Shown here piece after piece: positions 18,820 through 29,822 of a DNA stretch of 64,000 nt (position 1 is the stretch's first letter; each line of letters starts with the position of its first letter). The notes beneath the pieces are model-generated. The model ran no database searches, was not told the origin of the DNA, and was given only the letters and a program-made list of their open reading frames with translations. Source of the DNA: Gilliamella sp. wkB112 (GTDB taxonomy: Bacteria > Pseudomonadota > Gammaproteobacteria > Enterobacterales > Orbaceae); assembly GCF_001690685.1 (NCBI RefSeq), contig NZ_LZGL01000013.1, positions 186,001-250,000 on the forward strand, read 5' to 3'. Position numbers and translations under genes: made by a program.

Positions 18820-19614
18820 TTAATATTTTTGTGTTAGTACTGATGTTAGATGTCTGGTCAATTTCCTCGCTGCTATAGTTGTGTTGTTATTTAAAAATTC
18901 ATGAATTGTGATTTTTTCCCCCACTGTAATATTAAACACGGTTTTTTTGACTGGGACTTGATACCATCTTTGTCCTTTTATCAGCCAAAAAGGATCACAA
19001 TCAATATGGATAATGCGAATATCTGCTTGGCAACGTAGTGCAATATTAGCTGCACCTCTTTGTAATTTTATTGGTTGATTGGGTACACTTCGCGTACCTT
19101 CTGGGAATATCAATATTCGGCCTCCATTCAATAATATTTCTTGGCAATTAGACAAAATTTTATTAGTTTCACCATTTAAAATATAACCAGCAGTTTTTAT
19201 AATGCGACTAATAAAAATATTATTTAATAAAGCACCCTTAACTAAACAATTACAATGAGGCATTACCGATACTAAAAGTACAACATCTAATAAAGATGGG
19301 TGATTGGCCACAACAAGGCAATTTTTATCCTGTTTAAGTTTTTCTATGCCCTCGAATTTATAATTAATTATACCCAATGTTTTAACAATCCATAGGAAAA
19401 TTTTAAAACTCAAACTGATTGTGCATTGGGCAATCATGCATCTTTTATCCTTATTCCAAATAAATAATCGCAATAAACTAAACCATATTATTGATAATAC
19501 AACTAACCCATAAAATCCGAATAATATAAATCCAAATGCAGTTGCCAATAGTCGCCACCACTGATTTAATTTACTTGCAATTTTATGTATTATATGTTTT
19601 GTGTCCATTGCCAA
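18820..19614 (-). CDS. apeD: PlsC-type acyltransferase of aryl polyene cluster (ApeD-like)
   Basis: A 264-residue 1-acylglycerol-3-phosphate acyltransferase-like protein. It has two N-terminal membrane segments (~15-50), then the catalytic NHPSLLDVVLL (His-x4-Asp) and substrate motif IFPEGTRSVP. It probably places an acyl chain on the lipid part of the APE product. It overlaps the end of apeC by 25 bases. Confidence 0.88.
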   Translation of the reverse strand: MAMDTKHIIHKIASKLNQWWRLLATAFGFILFGFYGLVVLSIIWFSLLRLFIWNKDKRCMIAQCTISLSFKIFLWIVKTLGIINYKFEGIEKLKQDKNCLVVANHPSLLDVVLLVSVMPHCNCLVKGALLNNIFISRIIKTAGYILNGETNKILSNCQEILLNGGRILIFPEGTRSVPNQPIKLQRGAANIALRCQADIRIIHIDCDPFWLIKGQRWYQVPVKKTVFNITVGEKITIHEFLNNNTTIAARKLTRHLTSVLTQKY

Positions 19615-20309
19615 TCTTGAGTATTACCTTTTATAGTAAATTTCTGTTTTTTATTTAAATAAGCATGTAAAAAAGCAAGGGATTGCGGGTGTTCAGCTAG
19701 ATAAAAAGTTGATGTCTTTTCTATGTTTTGGCAACTAAATTGATTACCTTGGCTTAGTATATAGCCGACTGCGTAAGCAGGAATAGTTGGTTTTATTAGT
19801 GTTTGATAAATATCAGGGATCTTGCCATCAAAATCAATCAATAACACTTTTTTATCTTGTGCATAAATTAATGGTAATGCTTCAAGTAAACCTTGATGAA
19901 AACTATCAATATTAGCTGAAAGTGATGTTATTGGAATGGTTCGTTTGGCTATTATAGTTAATGCCCCTGCTGCAGTATTATGCACAGATAAAGCAAAATC
20001 AGTGGGTGATATTGCAGTATTTTGATTAAGCATAGATAAAATTCGGCAAGTTCTTTCCAATTCTCCATGACGGCTAGTAAAAATTGCTAAATTAATATCT
20101 TCATTTTCAATAAGTTCTAAGCCAACTTCGACAGCTAAGCGAGATGGTTCACTCATTCTTCTTGCTTGCATCATAGGTATTTTTTTTGATTTAGGTAAAG
20201 GCAAACTCCAGTCATGATTTGAATGCTTTGACCATAAGCTCCAATCAATTCTATTGGATAATCCTGATGATAATGCAAACCAACTGTCAATAGAAAAAGA
20301 AAAATTCAT
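19590..20309 (-). CDS. apeC: Short ketosynthase-like protein (ApeC-like chain-length partner)
   Basis: A 239-residue protein resembling the N-terminal half of a beta-ketoacyl synthase. The recognisable segment is ALSVHNTAAGALTIIA, the place where an active ketosynthase would have its nucleophilic cysteine; no Cys is there, as in chain-length-factor partners. It presumably forms a dimer with ApeO. It is the first gene of the minus-strand cluster, and the palindrome 20356-20372 lies about 47 bases upstream. Confidence 0.82.
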   Translation of the reverse strand: MNFSFSIDSWFALSSGLSNRIDWSLWSKHSNHDWSLPLPKSKKIPMMQARRMSEPSRLAVEVGLELIENEDINLAIFTSRHGELERTCRILSMLNQNTAISPTDFALSVHNTAAGALTIIAKRTIPITSLSANIDSFHQGLLEALPLIYAQDKKVLLIDFDGKIPDIYQTLIKPTIPAYAVGYILSQGNQFSCQNIEKTSTFYLAEHPQSLAFLHAYLNKKQKFTIKGNTQDWQWTQNI

Positions 20310-20355
20310 TTTGATTATATTTTTAAATAACTATATTATTTATGCACTGATTTGT

Positions 20356-20372
20356 TAAACGATAATCGTTTA
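20356..20372. promoter_or_regulatory. 17-bp palindrome in the divergent ape promoter region
   Basis: TAAACGAT-A-ATCGTTTA is a perfect inverted repeat with 8-base arms, placed between the divergent apeC and methyltransferase genes. It looks like an operator for a dimeric regulator, but no regulator gene is in the cluster, so the binding protein is unknown. Confidence 0.6.
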
Positions 20373-20457
20373 TAGTATATCGTTAGTAACTTGATTTCCA
20401 GAAAATATTAAGTATAAGCTTTTAAACTTTATGAAAACAACATAAAAAGGAATTAAA

Positions 20458-21543
20458 TTGACCAGTCAGGAAAATATTAAGTATGGTTATGATCAAAACA
20501 TCCATTCTGCTTTAGATGCAATTACCGAAGCGCAAAAGATTGCATTTTACCCAATTTTGTTTCAAGCCGTTGTGTGTATGAAAAAAAATGGAATTTTAGC
20601 CTGTTTAGATCGTGCTGGTACACAAGGAACTAATATTGATAATATAACCAAAGAAGTTTCGCTTTCTTCTTATGCAATTCAACTTTTATTGGATGTCGGG
20701 TTGAGCATGCATGTGGTTTACCAACGAAATGAAAGTTATATTTTAAGTAAAATAGGGCACTACTTATTACATGATAAAATGACCCAAGTTAATATGAATT
20801 TTACTCAAGATATTTGTTATCAAAGTATGTTTTATTTGTCAGAAGCCCTCGAAAAAGGGTACCCAGCGGGATTAAAAGTTTTTGGTGAGTGGCAAACAAT
20901 CTACCCGGCACTAAACTTATTACCTGAACAGGCCAAAAAGAGTTGGTTCGAATTTGATCATTTTTACTCTAATCATTCATTTCCAGCTGCCTACCCTTAT
21001 GTAAATAAACTTGCTCCTATACACATTTATGATGTTGGTGGTAATACAGGTTTATGGGCACTATATTGTGCCCAACAAAATGCAGAAGTAAAAATCACAA
21101 TATTGGATTTACCAGAGCAGCTTGCTGTAGCACAAGAAAATGTAAAACAAGCAGGGTTCATGGATCGTATTAACGGGTTTGCAGTAGATTTATTAAAAGA
21201 ACAACAATTACCTAGTGAAGCAGATGTATGGTGGATGAGTCAGTTTTTAGATTGTTTTAGTGAAGATCAGATTGTTGATATTTTGAAGTTAATTCATCAC
21301 AGTATGCAAGATAATGCAACTGTTTGTATTATGGACCTATTTTGGGATAGACAGGCATTTTCAGCTGGGGCATTAAGTTTAAATGCTTCTTCATTATATT
21401 TTACTTGTTTAGCTAATGGTAATAGTCGTTTCTATCATTCAAAAGTGTTTTATAAATGCTTGAGTGCAGCTGGTTTTCATGTTGAGCAGGATATTGATGG
21501 TTTAGGTTTTGGGCATACCCTGTTAATATGTAAAAAACGTTGA
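20458..21543 (+). CDS. apeB: SAM-dependent methyltransferase of aryl polyene locus (ApeB-like)
   Basis: A 361-residue O-methyltransferase-type protein: an N-terminal helical/winged-helix dimerisation region (~20-110) and a SAM-binding fold with IYDVGGNTGLWAL (glycine-rich loop, ~190-203), ITILDLPEQLAVA and WMSQFLDCFSEDQ. In APE loci the methyltransferase modifies the aryl head group. It is transcribed away from the main cluster. The start is TTG at 20458, supported by AAAAGG about 7 nt upstream; no ATG is suitable nearby. Confidence 0.82.
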   Translation: MTSQENIKYGYDQNIHSALDAITEAQKIAFYPILFQAVVCMKKNGILACLDRAGTQGTNIDNITKEVSLSSYAIQLLLDVGLSMHVVYQRNESYILSKIGHYLLHDKMTQVNMNFTQDICYQSMFYLSEALEKGYPAGLKVFGEWQTIYPALNLLPEQAKKSWFEFDHFYSNHSFPAAYPYVNKLAPIHIYDVGGNTGLWALYCAQQNAEVKITILDLPEQLAVAQENVKQAGFMDRINGFAVDLLKEQQLPSEADVWWMSQFLDCFSEDQIVDILKLIHHSMQDNATVCIMDLFWDRQAFSAGALSLNASSLYFTCLANGNSRFYHSKVFYKCLSAAGFHVEQDIDGLGFGHTLLICKKR

Positions 21544-21585
21544 GTAATAAAATAATTAAATGATAACTATCTAAGGAGTAATACA

Positions 21586-21984
21586 ATGAAATTTATTAAA
21601 ATTCTTTTAACTATGATGTTCATTACATTTTTATTTGGATGTTCTAGTAAATATCAGGCACCCCACAATATTACTACACCTGTAGAAGGCCTAACCAAAG
21701 AGCAAGTAAAAAAAGCTATTTTAGCATCGGCAACTAAAGGTGAATCTACTTTTGGTACATGGAAAATGGAATCTATTGACCAAAATACTATTCGAGGTCA
21801 TTTGTTTAATCGTAAGTTTGAAGCTGTTGTAAACATTCCTTATTCAGCAACAAGTTATTCAATAAATTATGTATCTGTAAGCGATAATTTAAAAAGCAAA
21901 AATGGCAATGTACATCGAAATTATAACCGTTGGATAAATAATCTAGATGTAAAAATCAAACAGAACATTTTTAATGCTAAATAA
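21586..21984 (+). CDS. Small lipoprotein downstream of the methyltransferase (possible ApeA)
   Basis: A 132-residue protein with a lipoprotein signal MKFIKILLTMMFITFLFGCSS (lipobox LFGC, Cys19) and a mature domain with no motif I can name. It follows the methyltransferase by 42 bases with AAGGAG before its ATG, so the two are probably co-transcribed. Other APE loci have a lipoprotein gene in this position (called apeA), but I assign this by position only. It could also be an unrelated envelope lipoprotein. Confidence 0.75.
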   Translation: MKFIKILLTMMFITFLFGCSSKYQAPHNITTPVEGLTKEQVKKAILASATKGESTFGTWKMESIDQNTIRGHLFNRKFEAVVNIPYSATSYSINYVSVSDNLKSKNGNVHRNYNRWINNLDVKIKQNIFNAK

Positions 21985-22002
21985 AGTTATACATGCAATT
22001 TA

Positions 22003-22036
22003 ATTAATAAGCTCAATTTTTATTGAGCCTATTAAT
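22003..22036 (+). terminator. Long interrupted hairpin after the lipoprotein gene
   Basis: Arms ATTAATA-A-GCTCAAT and ATTGAGC-C-TATTAAT pair across a four-T loop (14 pairs with one internal mismatch). No T-run follows, so intrinsic termination is uncertain, though the position suggests a transcript end. The rest of 22037-22294 shows no gene; an upstream start at 22232 for the next gene is disfavoured. Confidence 0.55.
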
Positions 22037-22294
22037 GAACTAGCATTAGGATTTATGCTTTACTTTAGTAATTCTCTGTTAATAATTATTTTTTATAATT
22101 AGTCTAAATTTCTTATTCAACAAAATACACATTAATAAAAAACCTTCTAACTATATTATTAATCGTTAAAACTAACTATCTATTATTTAATAAGCAGTTT
22201 AATATATAACTGTATTCAAAATTTACTGAATATGGCTCCAATTCCCTACATTTCTTTCTTATTTCTTTTTTTTTCATGCTTGAGGACTATTATT

Positions 22295-23995
22295 ATGCTT
22301 CAATGGCTTTTAAATTGGATTTTAGATGGACTTAAACATTCACCTGAAATTCTTTTGTTTTTATCGTTAAGTTTAGGGTATTTAATTGGTGGTATTCGAA
22401 TTGGTAAATTCCAACTTGGTGGGGTTGCTGGTTCATTGTTGGTTGCGGTAGCGTTGAGTGTTTTTGGCGTTACAGTCGATGCCGGCGTTAAGGCCGTGTT
22501 ATTTGCATTATTTATTTATGCTGTTGGTTTTGAAAGTGGACCGCAGTTTTTCCGTTCCCTCGGTGTTAAAACTTTGCGAGAAATCTTTTTAGCATTATTC
22601 ATTGCTGTTGCCGGTTTGGTTACAGTGGTTGTGTTAGCTAAAATCTTCCATTTAGACAAGGGGCTTGCCGCTGGTTTAGCTGCTGGTGGTTTAACTCAAT
22701 CTGCCATTATGGGTACAGCTTCTGATGCTTTATCGCAACTAGGTTTAAGTGCGGAAGAGCTAAGTAAGTTACAAAGCAATGTTACTATAGGTTATGCGGT
22801 TACTTATATATTCGGTTCTCTAGGCGCAATTATTGTGTGCGTGAATATTCTACCAAAAATAATGGGTCGGGATATCCGCGATGACGCCATGAAAGCCCAG
22901 GCTGAGCAACTTAATGGTTCTTTGCTGTTAGGTAATAATCAAAATTTAGCTTTGTCTGATATTAGTGGGCGCCTTTATCGTATAACTAATAATATTGCGC
23001 AAACTGTTGCTCAGGTTGAACAAAAATTAAAAGGTATCAGCGTTGAACGAATTAAACGTGGTAATAAAATTATTGAAGCAGCTCCTGATACTGCATTAAA
23101 AGCCAAAGATATTATTTTAGTGGTAGGACATCGTAATGCCATGATTAAAGCTCATGAGTTTTTTGGTTCAGAAGTTAACTCAGCTTCGGGCATGGATATT
23201 ATTATGAACACTCAAGATGTTGAGATGCGTAATACCCGTTATGTAGGTGAAAGTTTAAAACAAGTACTGGCATCCGATGAGGTAATGAAATTAAAACATG
23301 GTATTTACCTTATTGCTATTCATCGCGATGGTCAACCGCTTAATCTAAATGACGATGTTCATCTACAACTAGGCGATATTATTACTGTTTATGGTGCCGA
23401 TAGTGATTTGAAACGTGTCATTGATAGAATTGGTGCGCCAATTACTAAAAGTGAAAAAACTGACTGGATCTTCCATGGTTTAGGATTAGTGGTTGGGCTA
23501 ATTATTGGTTTAATTGTGATTCGAGTCAGTGGTATTCCAATCACCCTTGGTGCTGGTGGTGGCGCATTGCTTTCTGGCTTAATCTTTGGTTGGTACCGTT
23601 CCCTTCATCAAACTGTTGGTAATATTCCAACTGGTGCACTGCAATTATTAAAAGACTTTGGTCTGGCAGGTTTTGTTGCCGTTGTTGGTCTAAGCTCTGG
23701 ACTTCAGGCGATTAATACTATTCGTGAACAAGGTTTATCCCTTTTCCTTATCGGAATTGTGGTGACTTTATTACCAATGATACTAGCTATTTATTTTGGT
23801 AAATACGTACTTGGTTATAAAAATGCGGCAGTGTTTGCGGGTGCGCTATCAGGTGCACGCAGTGCCAATCCGGCATTTGGTGAAGTACTTAACAAAGCGG
23901 GTAATTCTACTCCTACTAACTCTTTTGCTATTACTTATGCTTTAGCTAATGTTTTCCTAACTTTGTTAGGCCCATTGGTTGTGGCTTTTGTTTAA
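22295..23995 (+). CDS. aspT: Aspartate:alanine antiporter (AspT family)
   Basis: A 566-residue membrane protein of the aspartate-alanine exchanger family. It has two membrane blocks (~15-190 and ~395-565) around a cytoplasmic region with two RCK_C/TrkA_C-like stretches (VERIKRGNKIIEAAPDTALKAKD and GQPLNLNDDVHLQLGDIITV; each shown by its core). Gly-rich motifs GGLTQSAIMGTASDAL and GALSGARSANPAF match the family. It exchanges extracellular aspartate for intracellular alanine. The frame is open from 22232, but ATG 22295 is preceded by TGAGGA at 8 nt and begins MLQWLLNWIL like relatives, so I chose it. It forms a unit with aspD, 28 bases downstream. Confidence 0.93.
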   Translation: MLQWLLNWILDGLKHSPEILLFLSLSLGYLIGGIRIGKFQLGGVAGSLLVAVALSVFGVTVDAGVKAVLFALFIYAVGFESGPQFFRSLGVKTLREIFLALFIAVAGLVTVVVLAKIFHLDKGLAAGLAAGGLTQSAIMGTASDALSQLGLSAEELSKLQSNVTIGYAVTYIFGSLGAIIVCVNILPKIMGRDIRDDAMKAQAEQLNGSLLLGNNQNLALSDISGRLYRITNNIAQTVAQVEQKLKGISVERIKRGNKIIEAAPDTALKAKDIILVVGHRNAMIKAHEFFGSEVNSASGMDIIMNTQDVEMRNTRYVGESLKQVLASDEVMKLKHGIYLIAIHRDGQPLNLNDDVHLQLGDIITVYGADSDLKRVIDRIGAPITKSEKTDWIFHGLGLVVGLIIGLIVIRVSGIPITLGAGGGALLSGLIFGWYRSLHQTVGNIPTGALQLLKDFGLAGFVAVVGLSSGLQAINTIREQGLSLFLIGIVVTLLPMILAIYFGKYVLGYKNAAVFAGALSGARSANPAFGEVLNKAGNSTPTNSFAITYALANVFLTLLGPLVVAFV

Positions 23996-23999
23996 TTGA

Positions 24000-25694
<1,695 letters not shown>

Positions 25695-25937
25695 GTGATT
25701 AATATTTTATGATTATCTAGGATAAACTTATTACTATTTGATATCCTACAATATAGATAATTTAGTTATTTTTACAATAAATTCATATGGTATCGCAGTA
25801 AAATAGATCTCATTTAACTACGAACTCATACATGTTCACTATTTTTTAATTATTTAATATTAATCAAATTGTTAAATATTTAATCATATTAAATAAACAT
25901 TTATTTGACAGCAAATTTTTTAAATGCTAATTTCATT

Positions 25938-25956
25938 GTTAATGAAAATCATTATC
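25938..25956. promoter_or_regulatory. Fur box upstream of the TonB receptor
   Basis: The 19 bases GTTAATGAAAATCATTATC match the Fur consensus GATAATGATAATCATTATC at 17 of 19 positions. The site is 17 bases before the receptor start codon, so Fur with iron would block transcription or initiation. Confidence 0.85.
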
Positions 25957-25972
25957 AGTTAAGGTTTTTTTG

Positions 25973-27985
25973 ATGCAAACAATAAAATCAAAATTTTGTT
26001 TACTAAGTTTTTGCTTAATCAGTTGCTATAGTTCTGTTGTTATAGCAGCAGATGATTATAAAAAAGAAAAAAATGAAGATGATGTAGAGAAAATTATTGT
26101 TACAGGGGAAGGCGTAGCACGTAGTGAATTACAAACGAGTTCTAGCTTAAGTGTAACGACAAATAAAGACATAGAAAGGCGTCCAGATCTTCAAACATTA
26201 ACCTCTGTACTTAAGTATACACCTAATATTTTAGAAACAGGTTTAGGTAATGAATTACCTACAATTCGAGGTATAGAAGGTTCATCTGCTCATGGGGCAA
26301 CAGCCTTTTTAGCTGGAGCTCGTCCACGGCTTAATGTCCAAGTTGATGGAGATACTTCTAATTATAATGAATTGGCTTATGGTGTTAGATCGTTGTGGGA
26401 CATTAAACAAGTAGAAGTATTTAGAGGCCCTCAAAGTTATGCGCAAGGGCGTAATGCTATTGCTGGTGCCATTGTTATGCAAAGTTTTGACCCAATCAAT
26501 CAATTTGAGGCGGCAGCTAAGAGCGATTTTGGTAACCAACATCGTCGTCAATTAGCGGGTATGATTTCAGGACCATTAGTTAATGAACAGCTACTATTTC
26601 GTTTAAGTGTGGATCAACAAGGTCGACAATCTTATGAGCATTTAGCTAATTTCCATCCAGCTGGTGATTCACGTAAATTTAAAACAACTACAACTAAAGC
26701 TAAGTTACTTTGGTTGCCTTCGGCAATTCCCGATTTTTATAGTCGTTTAACTTTTTCACACGTTGATTCGCGTAATCCACAAGGTGAATTTAAGCCAACT
26801 ACTACTCATGATAGTTATCGTCCTGTATTTAAAGTTCGTTCAGCATCAACAATATTAGATACTGGATATCAATTTAATGATTCTTGGGAATTTGAAAATA
26901 AGTTAATTTATTCTAATTTTATTCATGATCGATTATCTATTCCTGCCGATGCGCCATCAAGAGTTGAAGGGCATAGATGGCAAGTTGCACCTACGTTAAA
27001 ATTTAATGATGGTAATTATAAAGGTTTACTTGGACTGTTATATTTCAATTCACCGCAAGACGATAGTATTTTATTAGGTGTACGCAATAATTATCATGAT
27101 AAAACTAAAACTAAAGCTATTTTAGGTGAGTTTACCTTTAATCCAGTAGATATTATTGAGGTTAATTTATCCGCTCGTTATGAACAAGAAAATCATACTC
27201 GCAAAGGTGGTAGCTTATTTACTTTAGATTATGGTAAAAAAACCAATGCATTTTTGCCAAAAGTTGATGTTGCCTATCTAATTAGTGATGATCAACGGAT
27301 AGGGGCTAAAATTGCTCGTGGTTATAATCCAGGAGGAGCAGGAATTTCATTTCGCTATCCTTTTACCACCTATAGTTATGGTACCGAGTATGTTTGGAAC
27401 TATGAGCTATATCACCGTTGGATATCTGAAGATAAACGCTTAAAAATTAATACAAATATATTTTACAATGATTATAAAGATATGCAGATTGAATATTTTA
27501 GTAATCCAATTAGTCCTACTATAGCCAATGCTAATAAAGCGATAACCTATGGAGCTGAATTTAATGTTGAATGGCAAGCTACTCAAAGTTTAAATTTGGT
27601 TTCAGGTATTGGTTTACTTAAAACTAAAATTAAAAAATACAGTGAAAATAAAAGTTATAATGATAATAAATTAACTCGTTCTCCTGGTTATACTATAAAT
27701 CTTGGAGGCTATTATACGTTCCCATTTGGCTTTGAAACTGGCGTCAATACTAATTTCACTGATAGTTATTATTCTGATGCATCAAACAATAGAGCTTCTA
27801 AAATTAATAGTTACTCACAGACTAATGCATATTTAGCCTATAATTTCAAACAAGGTCGAATAATGTTATATGCTGATAATATTTTCAATTCACGGGATAA
27901 AATCAATACCATGTCTTCTTCAGATAAGTACACGACTTATCAACAACCGCGTTTAATTGGTGTTTCAGCTCAAATAAATTACTAA
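25973..27985 (+). CDS. TonB-dependent outer-membrane siderophore receptor
   Basis: A 670-residue outer-membrane receptor. It has a signal peptide (~1-26, ending VVIAADD), a TonB-box-like VEKIIVTGEGVA (~40-50), a plug domain with TPNILETGLGNELPTIRGIEG and VEVFRGPQSYAQGRNAIAGA (given by core parts), then a beta-barrel ending in an aromatic-rich strand (PRLIGVSAQINY). The overall pattern fits FyuA/pesticin-type ferric siderophore receptors. Although TTG at 25970 opens the frame, ATG 25973 is 8 nt from AAGG and is chosen. It is the first gene of the iron-uptake module, directly under a Fur box. The ligand is unknown. Confidence 0.9.
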   Translation: MQTIKSKFCLLSFCLISCYSSVVIAADDYKKEKNEDDVEKIIVTGEGVARSELQTSSSLSVTTNKDIERRPDLQTLTSVLKYTPNILETGLGNELPTIRGIEGSSAHGATAFLAGARPRLNVQVDGDTSNYNELAYGVRSLWDIKQVEVFRGPQSYAQGRNAIAGAIVMQSFDPINQFEAAAKSDFGNQHRRQLAGMISGPLVNEQLLFRLSVDQQGRQSYEHLANFHPAGDSRKFKTTTTKAKLLWLPSAIPDFYSRLTFSHVDSRNPQGEFKPTTTHDSYRPVFKVRSASTILDTGYQFNDSWEFENKLIYSNFIHDRLSIPADAPSRVEGHRWQVAPTLKFNDGNYKGLLGLLYFNSPQDDSILLGVRNNYHDKTKTKAILGEFTFNPVDIIEVNLSARYEQENHTRKGGSLFTLDYGKKTNAFLPKVDVAYLISDDQRIGAKIARGYNPGGAGISFRYPFTTYSYGTEYVWNYELYHRWISEDKRLKINTNIFYNDYKDMQIEYFSNPISPTIANANKAITYGAEFNVEWQATQSLNLVSGIGLLKTKIKKYSENKSYNDNKLTRSPGYTINLGGYYTFPFGFETGVNTNFTDSYYSDASNNRASKINSYSQTNAYLAYNFKQGRIMLYADNIFNSRDKINTMSSSDKYTTYQQPRLIGVSAQINY

Positions 27986-28001
27986 ATAATTAGTTAAGAA
28001 T

Positions 28002-28033
28002 AAATCTGCTTTGGATAACCAAAGCAGATTTTT
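28002..28033 (+). terminator. Hairpin between receptor and ABC genes (terminator or attenuator)
   Basis: Perfect 13-base arms AAATCTGCTTTGG and CCAAAGCAGATTT around an ATAA loop, then a short T5 run. It separates the receptor from the transporter genes by reducing read-through; no clear second promoter is seen before 28059. Confidence 0.8.
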
Positions 28034-28058
28034 AAATTAAAAATAGGTATGAGCATTA

Positions 28059-29822
28059 ATGGTTTATTCAGATATTTTTTTACCGGTTAAAAAAAAGATC
28101 AATCAATCAATTGTGGTTGCTGCTTTTGCACAAATCCTGAAATTAAGTGTTTGGCTTATTTTAATTTGGGTAATGTATGCACTTAAAAATGATAGTTCCC
28201 ATTTTCCAATCTTACCTTTAATCTGTTTGTTGATAATTAGTATTATTTTTTATGTTCTTAGAGTTTATGCTCATGATAAATCACATTATGCAGCTTTTGA
28301 ATTAGAAGAAATATTAAGGAAAAGATTAGTAGAAAAAATTAATCAATTACCATTAGAAACAGCTAGAAATATAGGGTCAGGTAATCTAATCAAAGTATTG
28401 ATCGACGATATTAAAGAACTACATGCTTTTGTTGCTGATGCCCCCCCATTGAAAGCTGAGGCTATTGTTACACCTATATTTACTTTACTCGTATTATTCA
28501 TATTTAACTGGTTATTTGCCTGTCTAGTATTGTTTATAACGTTAGTTTCTTTTGTAATATTGTCTTACCTTTTACGAAAAGGGCATCTGTTAAAGCAACA
28601 ATATAATGAGGCAACGGTGGAGATTAATAGCCGAATCATTGAATACATACAAGGTATGAATGCAGTAAGAACATTTGATGCAGGGGAAGGGGCATATAGT
28701 CAATATAGAACAGCATTAACAAATTACAGTCAATTGGTTTTTGATTGGCTCTATTCTAGTCGTTACTCATCCAAAATTGCTCGAAGCTTATTTTCCCCTA
28801 TGTTGGTAAATTGTATATTGATTATTGGATTAAGTTTTGCTTATATGTCTGAACAGGTATCTTTTACCACTATATTTAGTTTCTTGTTATTGACTGCTGG
28901 TATAGCCGAAAGTATATATCCGGTAATGGGCTTATTTCAAATTTTGGAAAAATCAAAAGCGGCTATTGATAGGATATTTGAAGTTGAAAGTTTACCTTTT
29001 TTAACTCGGACTGATACTTATAACACGCCTAGTAATAATGAGATCCTATTTAAAAATGTGTATTTCTCATATCAGAACAACCAACAAGTTTTATCAGATA
29101 TTAATCTGCGCATAATAGAAAATAGTTTTACTGTGTTTATTGGTAACTCAGGTTCGGGTAAAACGACTTTAGCCAATCTTATTCCGCGGTTTTTAGATGT
29201 GGAGCAAGGGAGCATCACATTAGGTGGTATTGATATAAAACAAATTGAATATAATCAGCTTATATCTAAAATTTCGTTGGTTCCTCAGGACAATTTTCTA
29301 TTTTCATGTTCAATTGCAGACAATATCCGTTATGGACTGGATAATATTACCGATCAACAAGTAATTGAGGCCGCCCAAAAAGCTGAGATTCATAATTTTA
29401 TCATGAGTTTACCTCAACAATATCAGACTCTGGCTGGAGAACGGGGACAATTGTTATCTGGTGGACAAAAACAAAGAATCGCAATCGCTAGAACCTTTTT
29501 ACAAAATCGTCCTATTATTATTTTAGATGAACCGACAGCTTTTTCAGATGCTATAAATGAAGTCTTATTATTAAAAGCTTTCACGCGTTTAATCGAACAA
29601 CATAAAACCGTTATTATGATCACTCATCGTTTGTCTAGTGCGATTAAAGCGGATCAAATCATTTTTTTAGAACAAGGGAAAATAATTGCTCAAGGTCATC
29701 ATGATGATTTAATCAAAAGTTCGGATAAATATCAGGCTTTATGGCAAGAATATCAACAGGCCCGAAATTGGACTATTGCCGTTAACTCTGTAAATAATGA
29801 GGTTACCGATGAAACAATATAG
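28059..29822 (+). CDS. ABC transporter permease/ATPase, siderophore import type (YbtP/IrtA-like)
   Basis: A 587-residue half-transporter: six membrane helices in residues ~20-300 (exporter-type fold) and an ATPase domain with Walker A IGNSGSGKTTL (~368), signature LSGGQKQR, Walker B IIILDEPTAFSD and switch His in THRLSS. The exporter fold with downstream partner and an RhtX-like MFS matches YbtP-YbtQ-YbtX, where the ABC pair imports Fe-yersiniabactin. An exporter function cannot be excluded by sequence. It overlaps the next gene by 14 bases. Confidence 0.88.
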   Translation: MVYSDIFLPVKKKINQSIVVAAFAQILKLSVWLILIWVMYALKNDSSHFPILPLICLLIISIIFYVLRVYAHDKSHYAAFELEEILRKRLVEKINQLPLETARNIGSGNLIKVLIDDIKELHAFVADAPPLKAEAIVTPIFTLLVLFIFNWLFACLVLFITLVSFVILSYLLRKGHLLKQQYNEATVEINSRIIEYIQGMNAVRTFDAGEGAYSQYRTALTNYSQLVFDWLYSSRYSSKIARSLFSPMLVNCILIIGLSFAYMSEQVSFTTIFSFLLLTAGIAESIYPVMGLFQILEKSKAAIDRIFEVESLPFLTRTDTYNTPSNNEILFKNVYFSYQNNQQVLSDINLRIIENSFTVFIGNSGSGKTTLANLIPRFLDVEQGSITLGGIDIKQIEYNQLISKISLVPQDNFLFSCSIADNIRYGLDNITDQQVIEAAQKAEIHNFIMSLPQQYQTLAGERGQLLSGGQKQRIAIARTFLQNRPIIILDEPTAFSDAINEVLLLKAFTRLIEQHKTVIMITHRLSSAIKADQIIFLEQGKIIAQGHHDDLIKSSDKYQALWQEYQQARNWTIAVNSVNNEVTDETI

